Shown piece by piece: positions 1 through 9,543 of a stretch of 64,000 bases of DNA; the first letter of the stretch is position 1; each line of letters starts with the position of its first letter. Position numbers and translations under genes: made by a program. The notes beneath the pieces were generated by a model. The model searched no databases. It had not been told where the DNA came from and worked only from the letters and a program-made list of their open reading frames with translations. This DNA is from Sphingomonas sp. H160509 (GTDB taxonomy: Bacteria > Pseudomonadota > Alphaproteobacteria > Sphingomonadales > Sphingomonadaceae). Location: assembly GCF_024124765.2 (NCBI RefSeq), contig NZ_JAMXSR020000002.1:2996001-3060000 (forward strand). The letters are read 5' to 3'.

Positions 1-288
1 GACTTCGTGTGCCATCGCGGCGAGCGTACCGGCTATAGCTGTGCAGTGATCGCGATGGTCGATTTCGCGCCGGCGGGCGATCTGTGCGGCGGCGCGTGCC
101 TGCCGACCTGGGTCGCGGTCGAGGGGCCGACGTGCAAGGCCGGCGACAGCGGCGCGCCGGTGTTCGAAGGCAGCACCGCGCTGGGCCTCGTCAAAGGCGG
201 CACCTACCGCCGCGACGGGACGTGCCTCTTCTACTACTATATGTCGACCGACTACCTGCCGCAGGGCTGGACGCTGTTGCATCAGTAA
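1..288 (+). CDS. Trypsin-like serine peptidase, C-terminal part (5' end outside window)
   Basis: The frame is open from base 1 and ends at a TAA at 286-288, so the start lies upstream of the window. The visible 95 residues hold a GDSGAPVF motif, the signature around the catalytic serine of chymotrypsin/trypsin-fold (S1-like) peptidases, followed by a GLVKGG segment that fits the substrate-binding strand. Several cysteines (CHRG, YSCAV, LCGGAC, PTCKAG, GTCLF) suggest disulfide bonds and hence an exported protein, but no signal peptide can be seen because the N-terminus is missing. Substrate unknown. It ends 108 bp before the sigma-factor gene on the same strand; whether it belongs to that signalling cluster cannot be told from position alone. 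Confidence 0.6.
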   Translation, partial: DFVCHRGERTGYSCAVIAMVDFAPAGDLCGGACLPTWVAVEGPTCKAGDSGAPVFEGSTALGLVKGGTYRRDGTCLFYYYMSTDYLPQGWTLLHQ

Positions 289-396
289 CACGGTGCCGGG
301 CGCGCTGATTGTGTCTCCCCCGCCAAGCGCTGTACGTCCCGCCGGGAACACGGTGCCGCCGAGCGCCGATCGGCGGCCTATCGACACGGGCATGAC

Positions 397-909
397 ATGG
401 ACTCCTCGGGCCTTGAGGCCGTTTTTCTAGCAAACCGCGATACGCTGCTGCGGTTCATCCGCTCGCTCGGCGCGGGCGATGCGGAGGATCTGCTGCAAGA
501 GCTGTGGGTGCGGATCCAGACCGCCCCGACCGGGCCGATCGCGTCGCCGCTGTCGTATCTGTACCGGATGGCGAACAACCTGATGCTCGATCGCCACCGC
601 GCGGTGCGGCAGGCGGAGAAGCGCGATCGCGAATGGACCGAGGCGACGGGGGGACCGTCGCTCGACCGATCCGAGGAGCCATCCGCCGAACGCGTCGTGA
701 TCGCGCGCGAGCAGGCGGCACTGGCGGAGTCGGCGTTGCAGTCGGTCGGCGACCGGGCGGCGCGGATATTCCGACGTCACCGGATCGACGGCATCGAGCA
801 GCGCGTGGTCGCGGCGGAGTTCGGGGTGAGCCTCAGTACCGTAGAGGGCGACTTGCGGAAGGCCTATCGCGCGATGATCGATGCGAAGCGACGTTACGAT
901 GAGGCTTGA
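397..909 (+). CDS. ECF-family RNA polymerase sigma factor (FecI-like)
   Basis: 170-residue protein with the two-domain layout of ECF sigma factors. Region 2 is seen around residues 10-70 (DLLQELWVRIQ and YLYRMANNLMLDRHR), and region 4 with a helix-turn-helix near the C-terminus (VVAAEFGVSLSTVEGDLRKAYRAM). It should direct RNA polymerase to a small regulon, typically iron or nutrient uptake. It is followed after 33 bp by a FecR-type anti-sigma gene and then a TonB receptor with an STN domain, the standard three-gene cell-surface signalling arrangement. It is therefore probably held by FecR and released when the receptor binds its ligand. The ATG at 397 gives the family-typical length. Confidence 0.88.
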   Translation: MDSSGLEAVFLANRDTLLRFIRSLGAGDAEDLLQELWVRIQTAPTGPIASPLSYLYRMANNLMLDRHRAVRQAEKRDREWTEATGGPSLDRSEEPSAERVVIAREQAALAESALQSVGDRAARIFRRHRIDGIEQRVVAAEFGVSLSTVEGDLRKAYRAMIDAKRRYDEA

Positions 910-942
910 TCGCAACGTCTCCGTCTTCGGCTATAGGAGGCC

Positions 943-1867
943 ATGATGGCGGAGCATGACGATATCGAAGCGCGCGCGCTGGACTGGGTCGTCCGGACGG
1001 GTAGCGATGCGTTCGACGACTGGCCGGCGTTCCACGCCTGGCTGGAGGCGGACCCGCGTCACGCAGTGGCCTATCATGCGATGTCGATGGATATCGAGGG
1101 AGATGGCGGCGACGGTGCCGCCCGTGCAGGCCGCACCGATCGCGATGCAGCCTCCGCGGAGGCGCTGGCCGGTCTGGGCCGGTGGAGCGATCGCCGCGTC
1201 GCTCGCGCTGTTCGTCGGGTATGAGGCGACTGAGACGAGATCGTACCCTTATGCGGTCGAGACGGCGGCGGGGGGCGATGCGGACGGTTCGGCTCGCCGA
1301 TGGCAGCACGATCGCGATGGGTGGTGCGACGCGCCTGATGCTCGACCACGACGACCCGCGGGTCGCGACGCTCGAGCGCGGCGAGGCGATGTTCGTGGTC
1401 CGGCACGACGACAGCGATCCGTTCGAGGTGAGCGTCGGCGGCGCGCGGCTGGTCGATGTCGGCACCGCGTTCGACGTGAAGCACGCGCGGGGCGAGACGC
1501 GCGTCGCCGTGTCGGAAGGCGCGGTCGACTATAATCCGGGCCGCGACGGCATCCGGCTCGTGAAGGGGGCAGGGGGCTGGTCGTGCGCGACGGCAAGGCG
1601 ACCGTGACCGCGGTCGATGTCGCCAGCGTCGGATCGTGGCGCGACAGCGTGCTGGCGTATGAGGGCGCAACGCTGGCGGAGGTCGCGGACGACCTGTCGC
1701 GCGCGCTCGGCGTCGACCTGCGCGCCGATCCGGGCGTCGCGAAACGCGCGTTTAGCGGCAGCATCGCGACGGCCAAGCTGTCCGGCGATCCCCGCCTTGC
1801 CGCGCCGCTGCTCGGTGTCGCGATCCGCAAGCGTGGCGGTCACTGGGTGATGTCCTCGCGCTCGTGA
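943..1867 (+). CDS. FecR-family anti-sigma regulator (four probable +1 base errors)
   Basis: The protein is spread over three reading frames but reads as one 306-residue FecR after removing one G from each of four runs: about 1098-1102, 1270-1275, 1565-1569 and 1572-1576. Corrected features are an N-terminal DUF4880-type cytoplasmic segment (ARALDWVVRTGSDAFDDWPAFHAWL), a single transmembrane helix (GGAIAASLALFVGYEA), a periplasmic FecR domain (VRLADGSTIAMGGATRLML) and a C-terminal STN-like segment. It sits in the inner membrane and passes the receptor signal to the upstream sigma factor. Its TGA (1865-1867) abuts the receptor start. I judge the gene real and the frame breaks technical, because every other run-associated break in the window behaves the same way. 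Confidence 0.82.
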
Positions 1868-1869
1868 GG

Positions 1870-4285
1870 ATGCGCGGATGTCTGGTCGTCGCGGCACTCG
1901 CCGTCGCCGCTCCTGCGCAGGCGGGGCAGGGGGCGGTCGACTTGCCGGCGGGGCGTCTTGGGGATGCGGTGCTGGCGCTCGGGCGGCAGTCGGGGACAAG
2001 TATCGTCGTCGGCGATCCGGCTTTGTGGGCGCGGCGCGTGCCCGCGGTACGCGGGCGGATGAGCGCGCGCGAGGCGCTCGACCGGCTGGCGACTGCGGCG
2101 AATGCCGATGTCGTCGCAGCGGGCGCTTTCGGGTGGCGGCTGACTGCCCGCACGCCCCGCGTCGTTCGGGTGAAGCGGCCGAAAGTCGTTCCGGTCGCCG
2201 CACCGCCGGCGGTTCAGGGCGCGGACATCGTCGTCACCGGCAGCAAGCGCGACGTCCGGTTGCGCGATTTCGCAGGGCAGGTCGCGTTGCTCGATGGCGT
2301 CGATCTCGCGCTCGGCGGCGCGGGCGGGACCGAGGCGATCCCTCGCGCGGCTGGCGAGCGTATCGTCGACGCATCTCGGTGCAGGCCGCAACAAGCTGTT
2401 CATTCGCGGCATCGCCGATTCCAGCTTCACCGGACCGACCCAGACCACCGTCGGCCAGTATTTCGGTGACCTGCGGCTGAGCTACAACGCGCCCGATCCC
2501 GACCTGCGGCTCTACGATATCGCCTCCGTCGAGGTGCTCGAGGGGCCGCAGGGTACGCTGTACGGCGCAGGGTCGCTCGGCGGGATTATCCGCACCGTGC
2601 CGAACGCGCCGGAACTGGGCGCGGTATCGGCGTCGATCGCAGGCGGCCTCTCCGCGACGTGGCACGGCGATCCGGGGGCTGATCTCGGCGCGACGCTGAA
2701 CGTGCCGCTCGGCGAGCGCGTGGCGCTGCGCGTCGTCGGCTACGGCGTGAGCGAGGGCGGGTATATCGACAATCCGGTGCTCGACCGCCGCGACGTAAAC
2801 CGGACGCGGATCGGTGGCGGACGGGCGGCGCTGCGGCTCGATGCGGGGAATGGCTGGACGGTCGATCTCGGCGGGATCGGGCAATGGACCAAGGGCGACG
2901 ATAGCCAATATGCCGACCGCGATGCGCCGGTTCTGACGCGGTCGAGCGCGATCGTGCAGGGGTTTTCGGCGGACTACATGATGGGGCAGGTCGTCGTCTC
3001 GGGCACGATCGGCGAGCTGAAGGTCAAGTCCTCGACCGGGATCGTCAGCCAGACGCTGACCGAACGGTACGACGCGACCCTGCCAGCCGCCGATCCGACG
3101 CTACCGAACAGCAACTGGCCTGCATTCGGCAGCCCCCTGACGACAGCCGCGGGCAGCCCCCGCGTGTTCGCGCAGCGCAACGCGACCGACATGATCGCGA
3201 ACGAGACGCGGGTATGGCGGCCCATGCGAAACGGGTTCGGCTGGGTGGTCGGCGGCAGTTACACGCATAATCGCACGCGGTTGTCGCGCTCGCTCGGCCC
3301 GGTCGATGCGCCCGCGCCGGTGACGGGCGTGACCAACAGCATCGACGAGGCGACGCTGTACGGCGAGGGCAGCGTGCAACTGGTGCGCGGGCTGACCGCC
3401 ACCGCCGGCGCGCGGGTCACGCGGGCGTCGCTCGCGGGGACCGGCGAGGATATCGCACCGGCGCGGCTGGAAACGGTCGCGCTCGCCCGTGCGCGCGTGA
3501 CGGCGGACCGGATCGAGACGAGCGTGCTGCCGTCCGCCTCGCTGATCGCGGCGGTGCTGCCGAAAGTGTCGTTGTACGGGCGATACCAGCAGGGTTTTCG
3601 GCCCGGCGGGCTGGCGATCGAGAGCGATTTCGTCCGGCGATTCGAGAATGATCGCGTGCGGACGCTGGAGAGCGGCGTGCGCATCGGGCTCGCGGGTGTC
3701 GATCGCGCGTACCTGACGGCGAGCGTGTCGCACACCATCTGGCAGGATATCCAGGCGGACTTCATCGACGCGACCGGCCTGCCGAGTACCGCCAACATCG
3801 GCGACGGGCGGATCTGGACGTTCAGCGCGGCGGGCGGGTGGAAGCCGCTCGCCGGGCTGACGCTCGACGCTGGCTTCACCTACAACGACAGCCGCGTGAC
3901 CGAACCGAGCGCGGCGCTGTTCGTCGCGCTCGCGCGGATGAGCCAGGTGCCGAACATTGCGCGCTATGCCGGGCGGCTGGGAGCGGATTACCGGCGTGAT
4001 ATCGGGCGAGACTTGGAACTGCGCGTGTATGGCTGGGCGCGCTATGTCGGGCGATCGCGGTTGGGTGTCGGCCCGGTGCTAGGCGAAGAGCAGGGCGATT
4101 ATCTCGATACGGCGCTGACGGCGCGGATCGGGCGGCCGTCGTTGGGCGTGACGCTCGGGGTCACGAACCTGACGGATAGCGTCGGCAACCGGTTCGCGCT
4201 CGGGACGCCGTTCCAGGTCGGGAGCGGGCAGATCACGCCACAGCGTCCGCGGACGATCCGCATCGGCCTGGACGCCGCGTTTTAA
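1870..4285 (+). CDS. TonB-dependent outer-membrane receptor with N-terminal STN signalling domain (one probable +1 error)
   Basis: Begins with a signal peptide (CLVVAALAVAAPAQA), then an STN domain (AVDLPAGRLGDAVLALGRQ), a linker, a TonB-box-like ADIVVTGSK, a plug domain (VEVLEGPQGTLYGAGSLGG) and a 22-strand-type barrel ending in the outer-membrane F (LDAAF). The reading frame breaks at CCC 2340-2342; removing one C joins the two parts into about 804 residues, normal for STN-containing receptors. The STN domain marks it as a signal transducer as well as a transporter, working with the adjacent sigma/FecR pair. The ligand is unknown: siderophore, heme and plant-derived compounds are all possible. 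ATG at 1870; a GTG at 1864 overlaps the fecR stop and is an alternative start. Confidence 0.85.
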
Positions 4286-4297
4286 ACTGACCTTTCG

Positions 4298-4424
4298 ATC
4301 CTCCCCCGCCAGGGGGAGGTGGCTGGCTCTTGCCAGACGGAGGGGGAGGTAATGACAACATCCGTTGCGTGTCCGCCCCCTCCGTCTCGCTACGCGATCC
4401 ACCTCCCCCTGGCGGGGGAGGATC
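4298..4424 (+). repeat. Intergenic palindromic repeat, family A, copy 1
   Basis: About 127 bp bounded by gatcctcccccgccaggggg and its reverse complement, with inner arms ending in cggaggggg / ccccctccg. Further copies lie at 15,653-15,779 and 20,104-20,226, and a single hairpin unit at 50,434-50,459. It lies between the convergent receptor gene and the 4430-4915 gene and can form a large cruciform or hairpin, so it may stop transcription from both sides. Confidence 0.85.
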
Positions 4425-4429
4425 GGAGT

Positions 4430-4915
4430 TCAGCCCTTCGCCAATGCGCGCTGATCGGCCGGCAGCAACGCCAGCGCCGTCTTGTAGCAATCTTCAACGT
4501 GCGAATTACCGACCAGCTTCATCGCGCCGAAGCTGATCGTCGCCGCCACCGCCGAACCCGCAAAAGGCACGAACTTCGCCATCGACCCCACAGCGATGCG
4601 CGCGCCGACGCGGCGGAGCAGGGCAACGACGATGCGCTTCGTCACCATCCGGCCGATCATCGTGTTGCCCAGGCTCGACGCCATCACCAGCGCCTGCTGC
4701 GCAAGCTGCGGCTCGAGCTTCTGCACCTGTTCGTGAGCGAGCCCGAAGCGCTTGCTGATCTCGGGCAGCAGCTTGGTGAGCAGGCCGATGTCCGCGACGA
4801 TGTCCGCGCCGGGGATCGGCACGACCGCCGCGCCCGCCGACATCACCGAGCGCGTCGTGACGAGGCGCTTGCTGTCGTCGCGGATGCGGTCGAGTTCGGC
4901 GATGGTGGTGATCAT
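4430..4915 (-). CDS. DUF697-like (YcjF-type) small membrane-associated protein
   Basis: 161 residues from the ATG at 4913-4915. The middle holds VPIPGADIVADIGLL and, later, VPFAGSAVAATISFGAMKLVG, the two hydrophobic glycine/proline segments typical of DUF697/YcjF-type proteins often linked to GTPases. These are predicted to insert in or lie on the inner membrane. No nucleotide-binding motif is present, so it is not itself a GTPase, and no GTPase partner lies nearby. It stands alone, divergent from the autotransporter gene. Family assignment is by motif appearance only; the function is unknown. Confidence 0.6.
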   Translation of the reverse strand: MITTIAELDRIRDDSKRLVTTRSVMSAGAAVVPIPGADIVADIGLLTKLLPEISKRFGLAHEQVQKLEPQLAQQALVMASSLGNTMIGRMVTKRIVVALLRRVGARIAVGSMAKFVPFAGSAVAATISFGAMKLVGNSHVEDCYKTALALLPADQRALAKG

Positions 4916-5051
4916 GCTGGCATTTCCCTGAAGATGTCCGCCGCACAACGCGCCGCCTCGGCCATTGTGCCGCACGATAATGGAGCGCGCTTCAAGGTTC
5001 GCGAGCCACGTCTCCGTCCTCTTCTCGAAAACACATCGAAAAGGGTTCCGT

Positions 5052-8000
5052 ATGCGTCGTCTCTTGCTGACCACCACCTGCCTGTTCGCGGTAACCACGG
5101 GCGCCCAGGCGCAGACCGTGATCGATACCAAGCGGACCGACACGGTGCGGACCTCGACGATTAAGGCCGGCGCGCCCGACAATATCCGCATCGCCGCCGC
5201 CGGTTCGGTGACGCCGACCACCGGCACGGCGGTAACCGTCGACAGCGTCAACGCGGTCACGAACGAAGGCACGATCCAGGTGACCAACGCCGACGGATCG
5301 ACCGGCATCCTCGCCAACGCCGGCACCGGCGGCGGGATCACCAACGCGGCGACCGGCAAGATCATCATCGACGAAAGCTATGTCGCGACCGACACCGACA
5401 AGGACGGCGACCTCGATGGCCCGTTCGCGGCGGGCACCGGACGCACCGGCATCCGCATCGCGGGCGCGTACACGGGCGCGATCGTCAACAGCGGCGCGAT
5501 CACCGTGAAGGGCAACAACTCCGCCGGCATCTGGCTCGGCGGACCGCTGACCGGCGCCTTCACGCATGACGGCCAGACCGCGGTCACCGGCAACGGATCG
5601 ACCGGCGTGCGGATCGCCGACGTCACCGGCAACGTCCGGCTCGCCGGTACGATCGCTGCGATCGGGCAGGGGCGCGGTCGCCGCGCGCGTCGATGGCGAC
5701 ATCGCGGGTGCGCTGGTGGTGCAGGGCGCGCTCGGCTCGACCGGCTATCGCTATGCGACGGCCCCTGCCGACGTATCGAAGCTCGACGCCGACGACCTTT
5801 TGCAGGGCGGATCCGCGCTAATCGTCGCGGGCAACGTCTCGGGCGGCATCATCTTCGCGGTCCCGCCGAAGGACGCGAGCACGACCGATACCGACGAGGA
5901 CAAGGACGGTCTTCCCGACGCCACCGAAGGCTCCGCGGCGATCACGTCGTTCGGCGCTGCGCCAGCGGTGCAGATCGGATCGGCCACGCGCGCCGTCGCG
6001 ATCGGCGCGGTCGCCGGCACCGGGACCGGCTTCGGCCTGATCGTCGATGGCGGCATCGCGGGCAGCGGCGTCTATGGCGGCGTCGAGGGCAATGGCCTGG
6101 CGATCGGCGGCCTTGGCGGCGCGGTGACGATCGCAGGCGGGATCGGCATCAACGGCACCGTAGCGGCAACCGCAAACGGCGCGAGTGCGACCGCGTTGAA
6201 GCTTGGTACGGGCGCGTCGACCCCCGAGATCCGCAACGCCGGCACGATCGCCGCGTCAGGCGGCGGCACAGCCGCATTGCGTTCGACGGCAGTCCTGATC
6301 GATACCGGCGCATCCGTCGCCACGATCCGCAACAGCGGCACGATCAAGGCGACCGCGCAGGCCGCCGATGGCACCGCGATCGCGATCCTCGATCGGTCGG
6401 GCACCGTGACGCTGGTCGAGAACAGCGGCGGCATCGGTGCAACGGGCGCGCTGGCCACCTCCGAGCGCAACGTCGCGATCGACCTCTCGGCGAACGCCAG
6501 CGGCACGATCGTTCGCCAGACCGCAGTCGCGACCGGCATCGCGGCGCCCGCGATCGTCGGCGACGTGCGCTTCGGCAGCGGCAACGATCTGTTCGACGTC
6601 GCCGATGGCACGGTCGCCGGCACCGCGCGCTTCGGCAGCGGCAACAACCGCCTCGCGCTGTCGGGCGATGCCAATTTCTCCGGCGGCGCAGTGTTCGGCG
6701 CTGGCAACGATGCGCTCACGCTCGCCGGGACGTCGGTGTTCAGCGGCGCGGCGGACTTCGGTGGCGGTACCGACACGCTGACGCTCGGCGGCACGTCGCG
6801 CTTCTCCGGCACGCTCGCCAATTCGGGCGGCCTTGCGGTCGCGGTCAACGGCGGCACGCTCGACATCACCAAGGCCGCGTCGATCGCGTCGCTGTCGGTC
6901 GGCGGCGGCGGTATCCTCGCCGTGACGCTCGACAAGGCGGGCGGCACCAGCACGATGATCCAGGTCGCCGGCACGGCATCGTTCGACAAGGATTCGAAGC
7001 TCGCCCTGAAGCTCACCAGCGTCGTCGATGCGGAGGGCCGCTACACCGTCCTGCGCGCCGGCACGTTGACGGGCGCCGCAAACCTGACCGCGACCACGAC
7101 ACTCCTCCCCTTCCTATACAAGGGCAGCATCGCGACCGGCACGGGCAACGACCTGGCCGTCGATATCGCGCGCAAATCGTCGACCGAACTCGGCCTCAAC
7201 CGCTCGCAGGCGTCGGCGTATGACGCGATCTACAAGGCGCTCGGCAACGACGCGAAGGTCGGTGGCGCGTTCCTCAACATCACCGAAGCCGACGCGTTCC
7301 GCGGCTCGGTCCGCCAGATGCTGCCCGACCATGCCGGCGGCACGTTCGAGACCGTGACGATGGGCTCGCGCGCCACCGCTCGCCTGCTCGCCGACCCGCA
7401 CGGCCCGTTCAAGGACGAAGGCAAATGGGGCTATTGGGTGACGCAGGTCGCGTGGGGCACGTCGAAGAGCGTCGCCGATACCGCGGGTTACGACATCAGC
7501 GGCTGGGGCGTCTCGGCGGGTGCGGAATACAAGACGGGTGTGGGCAACTTCGGCACCTCGCTCGCCTATCTCCACGGCCAGGATGCCGACGACGGCACGG
7601 ACAACGAGGTGAATACGGACCAGTATGAACTGGCCGGATACTGGCGCGGGCATTGGGGCGGCCTCCAGGCCAACGCGCGTGCGTCGGGGGCGAAGGTGAA
7701 GTTCGACGGTGTCCGTCAGTTCGCCGGCGCGATCGGCGCCGAGGCCGTTGCCCGGACCGCCAAAGGCAACTGGGACGGCACTCTGTACGCGGCGTCCGGT
7801 GGCCTGTCGTACGAGGCCGGCACCGGCATGCTCACCTTCCGCCCGGTCCTTGCGATCGATTACTACAAGCTCAAGGAGGACGGCTACAGCGAGACCGGCG
7901 GCGGCAAGGCGATCGACCTGGTCGTGCGGTCGCGGACCAGCGATGAGCTGGCGGTCACCGGCAGCGGCGCACTCGGGCTGAACTTCGGTGGACCCAAGTT

Positions 8001-8259
8001 CGAGAATGGCTGGTTCCGCGTCGAAGCCGAAGGCGGCCGTCGCCAGATCGTCGGCGGCAGCCTGGGCGCGACCACCGCGTCGTTCGAAGGCGGCCAGTCG
8101 TTCACGCTGACCCCCGACAAGCGCACCAGCGGCTGGGTCGGCAAGCTGCGCGGCGTCGGCGGCAACGGCATCTTCCGGATGGGCGGCGAGTTCAACGCCG
8201 AGCAGCAACAGGGTCGCGTCGCGCTGTCGTTGCGCGCCAACCTCCAGATCGGGCTTTAA
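5052..8259 (+). CDS. Autotransporter (type Va) with large repetitive passenger (one probable +1 error)
   Basis: About 1,068 residues after removing one G at 5669-5672. A signal peptide (RRLLLTTTCLFAVTTGAQAQ) is followed by a long passenger rich in Gly, Ala, Thr and Asn with repeated IRNAGTI / NSGTI-type turns, as expected for a right-handed beta-helix. The last ~280 residues are an autotransporter beta-barrel (starting about WGYWVTQVAWGTSKSV and ending LSLRANLQIGL). Two aspartate-rich insertions, DTDKDGDLDG near residue 113 and DTDEDKDGLPDATEG near 280, resemble calcium-binding thrombospondin-3/EF-like loops. The protein should be displayed at the cell surface; adhesion is the usual role but is not shown. 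Start ATG 5052. Confidence 0.85.
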
Positions 8260-8274
8260 GCAACCGCATCTTTC

Positions 8275-8304
8275 GGGGGGAGGAATGGCTCGATTCCGCC
8301 CCCC
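8275..8304 (+). terminator. GC-rich hairpin after the autotransporter gene
   Basis: Arms ggggggaggaat (8275-8286) and attccgcccccc (8293-8304) pair over 12 bp with one mismatch around a 6-nt loop. They start 15 bp after the stop codon. No U-tract follows, so terminator activity is inferred from position. Confidence 0.5.
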
Positions 8305-8337
8305 GGACTGTTGTCGGCGCATAGCAGGAGCAAAGAC

Positions 8338-8610
8338 ATGGCCGAAGACCGTTTGAACATCGACACCAAGACTCTCGAAGACAATAGCGACCTGCGCCAG
8401 GTCGAGTTCGAGGCCGAAGTGAGCGAGGAGCGCTATCAGTTCGCGGTCCAGTACGACGTGCTCGAAGCGCTGAGCACGGTATCGCCCGAAGGCGACGCCG
8501 TGGCGATTCTCAAGCAGCATGCCGAAGAGATCGCCGAACTCGGCGTCGTCGCGCTGGCGCGCGATCCCGACCAGGAGATCGTCGTCATCAGCGAAAACGA
8601 TCTGGACTAG
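8338..8610 (+). CDS. Small acidic protein, DUF1488-like
   Basis: 90 residues, strongly acidic, starting at ATG 8338 with a good AGGAG site about 10 bp upstream. The segment RYQFAVQYDVLEALSTVSPEG and the C-terminal pattern of an acidic helix (ILKQHAEEIAELG) followed by IVVISENDLD resemble DUF1488 proteins. There is no signal peptide or membrane segment, so it is probably cytoplasmic. It lies 62 bp before the methyltransferase-like gene on the same strand. Function unknown; the family match is tentative. Confidence 0.6.
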   Translation: MAEDRLNIDTKTLEDNSDLRQVEFEAEVSEERYQFAVQYDVLEALSTVSPEGDAVAILKQHAEEIAELGVVALARDPDQEIVVISENDLD

Positions 8611-8672
8611 CGCCGGCTTCCGGCCGATCCTCCTCACCGAGCCGGCATTGTCGTCCGGACGGTGGGAGACGG

Positions 8673-9419
8673 ATGATGAAAACGATCTGGACGAGCGTTG
8701 CAGTGGCGATGACCATCGCGGCGAGCACAACGGCCGCGCATGCGCAGAAGGTCAGCCCCGCGGTCACCAGCGCGCTCGCCAATCCGGCGCGCGCCGACCA
8801 GCAAGGCGATGATGCCCGCCGCAAGGCCGCCGACGTACTCGCCTTCTCCGGCGTGCGGCCGGGCAACGTGGTCGTCGATTACCTGCCGGGTGCCGGCTAT
8901 TGGACCCGGATCTTCACCGGCGTCGTCGGACCCAAGGGCCATGTCTACGCAGTGTGGCCGGCAGCCGGCGCGAAATACGCCGAGAAGACGCTGCCCGCAC
9001 TTCAGGCGCGCAACCTCGCCAACGTCACCGCCGTCGTCCAGACCACCAACCTGCCGACCTCGCCCAAGCCGGTCGACCTGTTCTGGACCGTGCAGAACTA
9101 CCACGACATCGCCAATAACGGCGGCGGCGAGGGCGCGTTGAAGGCGTTCGACAAGGCAGTCTTCAACATGCTCAAGCGCGGCGGCATCTACGTCGTGATC
9201 GATCATGCGGATGCCACCGGCAGCGGCCTGGGCGGGACCGAGACGCGGCACCGGATCGACCCGGCGGCGGTAAAGGCGCAGGTCCAGGCGGCAGGGTTCA
9301 AGTTCGTTGGCGAGTCCACCGCACTGCGCAATCCCGCCGACGATCATACCAAGCCGGTATTCGACCCCGCGATCCGCGGCACGACCGACCAGTTCGTCTA
9401 CAAGTTCAAGAAGCCCTAA
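8673..9419 (+). CDS. Exported class I methyltransferase-fold protein
   Basis: 248 residues. The N-terminus is a clear Sec signal peptide (KTIWTSVAVAMTIAASTTAAHAQ). The mature part has a Rossmann-type methyltransferase motif I variant (VVVDYLPGAGYWTRIF), followed by YAVWPAAGAKY, VDLFWTVQNYHDI and a lid/C-terminal part with GGIYVVIDHADATGSG, matching the predicted methyltransferase group COG4798. Enzymes of this fold use S-adenosylmethionine, which is not known to be available in the periplasm, so the real activity is open. It starts at ATG 8673 (MMKT), downstream of the DUF1488-like gene and upstream of a Bcr/CflA exporter. Confidence 0.8.
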   Translation: MMKTIWTSVAVAMTIAASTTAAHAQKVSPAVTSALANPARADQQGDDARRKAADVLAFSGVRPGNVVVDYLPGAGYWTRIFTGVVGPKGHVYAVWPAAGAKYAEKTLPALQARNLANVTAVVQTTNLPTSPKPVDLFWTVQNYHDIANNGGGEGALKAFDKAVFNMLKRGGIYVVIDHADATGSGLGGTETRHRIDPAAVKAQVQAAGFKFVGESTALRNPADDHTKPVFDPAIRGTTDQFVYKFKKP

Positions 9420-9543
9420 GCGCATCGGCGACTGGTCGACGGCATCCTCGTCGTTCGATCAGTCGCCATCGCCTTTCCGTCACGGCGTCCGAGTCCAGCG
9501 CTCGGGCATGGCGTTCGAGCGGCGACAGTCCTAAGCGGCTTTC

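Noticed and set aside
7114..8730. 538-codon antisense ORF opposite the autotransporter barrel and following genes.
   Set aside because: Low-complexity shadow frame running across three unrelated plus-strand features; no recognisable domain.
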